From the NCBI GenBank assembly GCA_017557405.1, contig JAFYYV010000031.1, positions 1-63,349 on the forward strand: a stretch of DNA of 63,349 bases, given 5' to 3'. The position numbers and the translations under genes were made by a program. The stretch comes from Prevotella sp. (GTDB lineage Bacteria > Bacteroidota > Bacteroidia > Bacteroidales > Bacteroidaceae). Below the pieces are notes generated by a model. The model was not told where the DNA came from, did not search any database, and saw only the letters and a list, made by a program, of their open reading frames with translations. Shown one piece after another: positions 61,689 to 63,349 of this stretch (position 1 is its first letter; each line of letters begins with the position of its first letter).

Positions 61689-62969
61689 GTGGCGCGACTC
61701 TTCAACCTCTTCCGCATCCGACGAGACGAACTCCTGCCTGCCCTCGTGGCGCTGCTCGTCATGCTGGTGTTCCACTATCTCATCATCAGCAAGTTCTATT
61801 GTCTCTTCGCCGACTACTACCGCCCTGAGACGTGGCGCACCTTCATGCGCAATTTCCACATGTCGGGCTTTGATCCCATTACCTATGATGTGGTGTCATC
61901 GTGGCGTATGGGCTACAACATCATCCGCCATCCTCTGCTGCCGTTCTTCATGCTCCCGTTGTGGGCGGTCAATCAGTTGTTGTGGTGGCTGACGGGTGTG
62001 AATTGCACGCAATTCGTTGTGGGAGCGTTGCTGCTGTTCTGCTCGTTCTATTCGTTCATCTTCCTCCATCGCATCCTGCGCGAGGTGGTGGGTGTCAGTC
62101 TTGCTGTGGCCAATCTGCTGACAGCCCTTTTCTTCGCCTTCGCCTACGTGCTGGTGGCCATCATCGTGCCCGACCATTTTTGCCTATCCCTCTTCCTCCT
62201 GCTGCTCACGCTCTATCGTGCAGGCATCCACCTTCGTCGTGGCACCACGTTCAGCCTGGCAGAGGTCTTACTGCTTTTCTTCTTCACGGCTGGCGTGACG
62301 CTCTCCAATGGGCTTCTGGTGTTGTGGGTGGCGTTCATGGTGAACAAGCGCAGCTTCTTCCGTCGTCGTTTCCTCCTTTCGATAATCGCCGCCGGATGTC
62401 TCATGTTGGCGCTCGGACTCGTCGTCAACAAACTTGTCAGCGACCCGCGCGACAAACAGGTGACTGAGTGGGTGGACGAACGACCTCCATTGATGGGCAC
62501 TGTCATCGAGAACTTCTTCGGTGAGAGCATCCAGTTGCATCGCAAGCACATCCTGGGTGATGTCTTGGTGACGCGTCCTGCCATCGTTGCCTACACGTGG
62601 AAGGCGCAATATGCTGTTGAGGCAGTCCTCGTTGCCCTCTGGCTGCTCGGTGTGTGGTGTGGTCGCCGCAGCCGTTACCTCTGGCTCGTCATGGGGTGCA
62701 TGGGCTATTCCGTTCTCCTCCATCTCATCGTGGGCTTCGCAGCCAACGAGGTCTATATCATGGCCTGCCATTGGATCTACGCCCTTCCCATCTGCTATGC
62801 CTATCTCTTCGCAAGCCTCCAATTCTGCAAAAACCATCCTTCATCTACCATAGCCTCACCCTTTTGGGGGAGGTTGGAGGGGGCTATCTTCTTCGCCATC
62901 ACGGCTTACCTCTGGATCTATCATTCTATACTCCTCTATCGCTACTTGACGTGGCCACTCATCAAGTAA
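61689..62969 (+). CDS. Polytopic membrane protein (DUF6080-like), paralogue 2
   Basis: The protein has 426 residues from a GTG at 61689, which lies 12 bases after the previous stop; no closer ATG preserves the LFNLFRIRRDE start. It shares motifs with paralogue 1: MSGFDPITYDVVSSW, PLLPFF, FAYVLVAIIVPDHFCLSLF, FFTAGVTLSNGLLV, FFGESIQLHRKH and ANEVYIMACHW. It lacks the long charged loop of paralogue 1. A 34-bp repeat (62852-62885), identical to one in the helicase gene, encodes TIASPFWGRLEGA just before the last span. Function as for paralogue 1. Confidence 0.7.
   Translation: MARLFNLFRIRRDELLPALVALLVMLVFHYLIISKFYCLFADYYRPETWRTFMRNFHMSGFDPITYDVVSSWRMGYNIIRHPLLPFFMLPLWAVNQLLWWLTGVNCTQFVVGALLLFCSFYSFIFLHRILREVVGVSLAVANLLTALFFAFAYVLVAIIVPDHFCLSLFLLLLTLYRAGIHLRRGTTFSLAEVLLLFFFTAGVTLSNGLLVLWVAFMVNKRSFFRRRFLLSIIAAGCLMLALGLVVNKLVSDPRDKQVTEWVDERPPLMGTVIENFFGESIQLHRKHILGDVLVTRPAIVAYTWKAQYAVEAVLVALWLLGVWCGRRSRYLWLVMGCMGYSVLLHLIVGFAANEVYIMACHWIYALPICYAYLFASLQFCKNHPSSTIASPFWGRLEGAIFFAITAYLWIYHSILLYRYLTWPLIK
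62852..62885. repeat. 34-bp palindromic element, copy 2
   Basis: Exact reverse complement of 5923-5956, read in a different frame from the helicase copy. Confidence 0.9.
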
Positions 62970-63118
62970 TGAACAACGCCCGCCGGCTCTTCAATCATCC
63001 CTCATCCTTTTACTCTACAAAGATAGTAATAAATTATCACATCTCCAAATTTCGAGGGCTGTGACGAGTGAAAATTTGTTAATTTCCCCGCGTTTTTGTA
63101 TTAATTATTTTTAAGGCT

Positions 63119-63184
63119 GTCAAAGGCCATCTTTGACCTGCTCATTTCATAGCTTTGAGCCCGTCATTTGTGGCTTTTCGCGAA
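63119..63184 (+). repeat. Three 22-bp units matching the 29-kb array
   Basis: Units start at 63119, 63141 and 63163. The first two follow GTCAAAGGCCATCTTTGACC and CTCATTTCATAGCTTTGAGC, close to the consensus of 29276-29407; the third is degenerate. Confidence 0.7.
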
Positions 63185-63256
63185 ATTGAAGGTGCACGTG
63201 CTGAAAAAGGAGAAAATTCTCGCGTATTGTGAAAATGTGTTAACGTGTGGGCGATT

Positions 63257-63291
63257 TATAACATTATAACATTATAACATTATAACATTAA
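63257..63291 (+). repeat. TAACATTA tandem (8-base units)
   Basis: Four perfect or near-perfect TAACATTA units next to the 22-bp units at the window edge. Confidence 0.85.
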
Positions 63292-63349
63292 GCTTTTTCG
63301 ATGTCCACAAATCGCCCTCCTCTACTATGGGTTATTATAATATATAATA

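Larger units (their letters stand above)
62970..63349. other. Non-coding right edge with repeats
   Basis: No gene is seen. It contains three 22-bp-period units (63119-63184) and an 8-base tandem (63257-63291). Confidence 0.6.

Noticed and set aside
60105-61859. 584-codon frame opposite the paralogous membrane proteins
   Set aside because: Glu/His/Gln-rich shadow of hydrophobic codons read in reverse.

Overview
This window reads as a chromosomal segment of a Bacteroidales bacterium, most probably Prevotella or a close relative. The evidence is a type III glutamine synthetase, Bacteroidetes-type promoters (TAnnTTTG, with an upstream TTTG in the best cases), a DUF4290-murA-rimM-dxr-rseP gene order, many secreted glycoside hydrolases, and outer-membrane barrels with STN/CarboxypepD-type N-termini. 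No rRNA, tRNA, CRISPR array or intact insertion sequence was found.

Left edge (1-7.8 kb): a small unknown gene, then an AT-rich accessory pair (GIY-YIG/DUF4357 protein and an AIPR-family protein), a decayed fragment of a phage BRO-N antirepressor, and a large Dna2-like helicase-nuclease. From 7.9 to 11.2 kb comes an N-degron cassette (clpS, clpA, aat). From 11.3 to 26.8 kb is a mosaic of envelope and housekeeping genes: a secreted FG-GAP-like protein, a bile-acid:sodium-symporter-type carrier, a GH43 enzyme, a TonB receptor with a small His/Cys-rich partner, a DUF4932 metalloprotease-like protein, a TolB-like lipoprotein with a polytopic membrane partner, glnN, a GH20 hexosaminidase and a DUF3298 protein. 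A GH51 arabinofuranosidase follows, then about 1.2 kb of repeat-rich non-coding DNA.

30.2-35.7 kb holds two ECF sigma/anti-sigma systems in divergent orientation, with a candidate small RNA between them. 35.9-44.7 kb is a glycan-degradation cluster without SusC/SusD: GH2, GH105, DUF2264 (GH154-type) and a three-catalytic-domain GH16-GH43-GH43 protein. With the GH51 and GH43 enzymes nearby, the best guess for the substrate is an arabinogalactan-type glycan. 44.9-52 kb carries a YqiA-type hydrolase fusion and a leftward core-gene block (tsaB, DUF4290, murA, rimM, dxr, rseP).

51.9-63 kb runs rightward as yicC, gmk, nadD, a phosphoethanolamine-transferase-like protein, two acyltransferases, a UbiA-type polyprenyl-phosphate phosphoribosyltransferase, a HAD phosphatase, a GtrA flippase-like protein and two tandem paralogous membrane proteins. 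The UbiA-HAD-GtrA trio resembles the mycobacterial decaprenyl-phospho-arabinose module.

The most unusual signal is not a gene. Several families of short palindromic and short-period repeats are scattered through the window, between genes and inside them. One 42-bp element and one 34-bp element each occur twice, base for base, inside unrelated genes and read in different frames. A 31-bp element occurs identically in a gene and in a gene junction, and its other copies vary at a hairpin tip while keeping the hairpin. Seven-base arrays often start exactly at stop codons. A degenerate 22-bp-period array in the 29-kb gap recurs at the right edge of the window.
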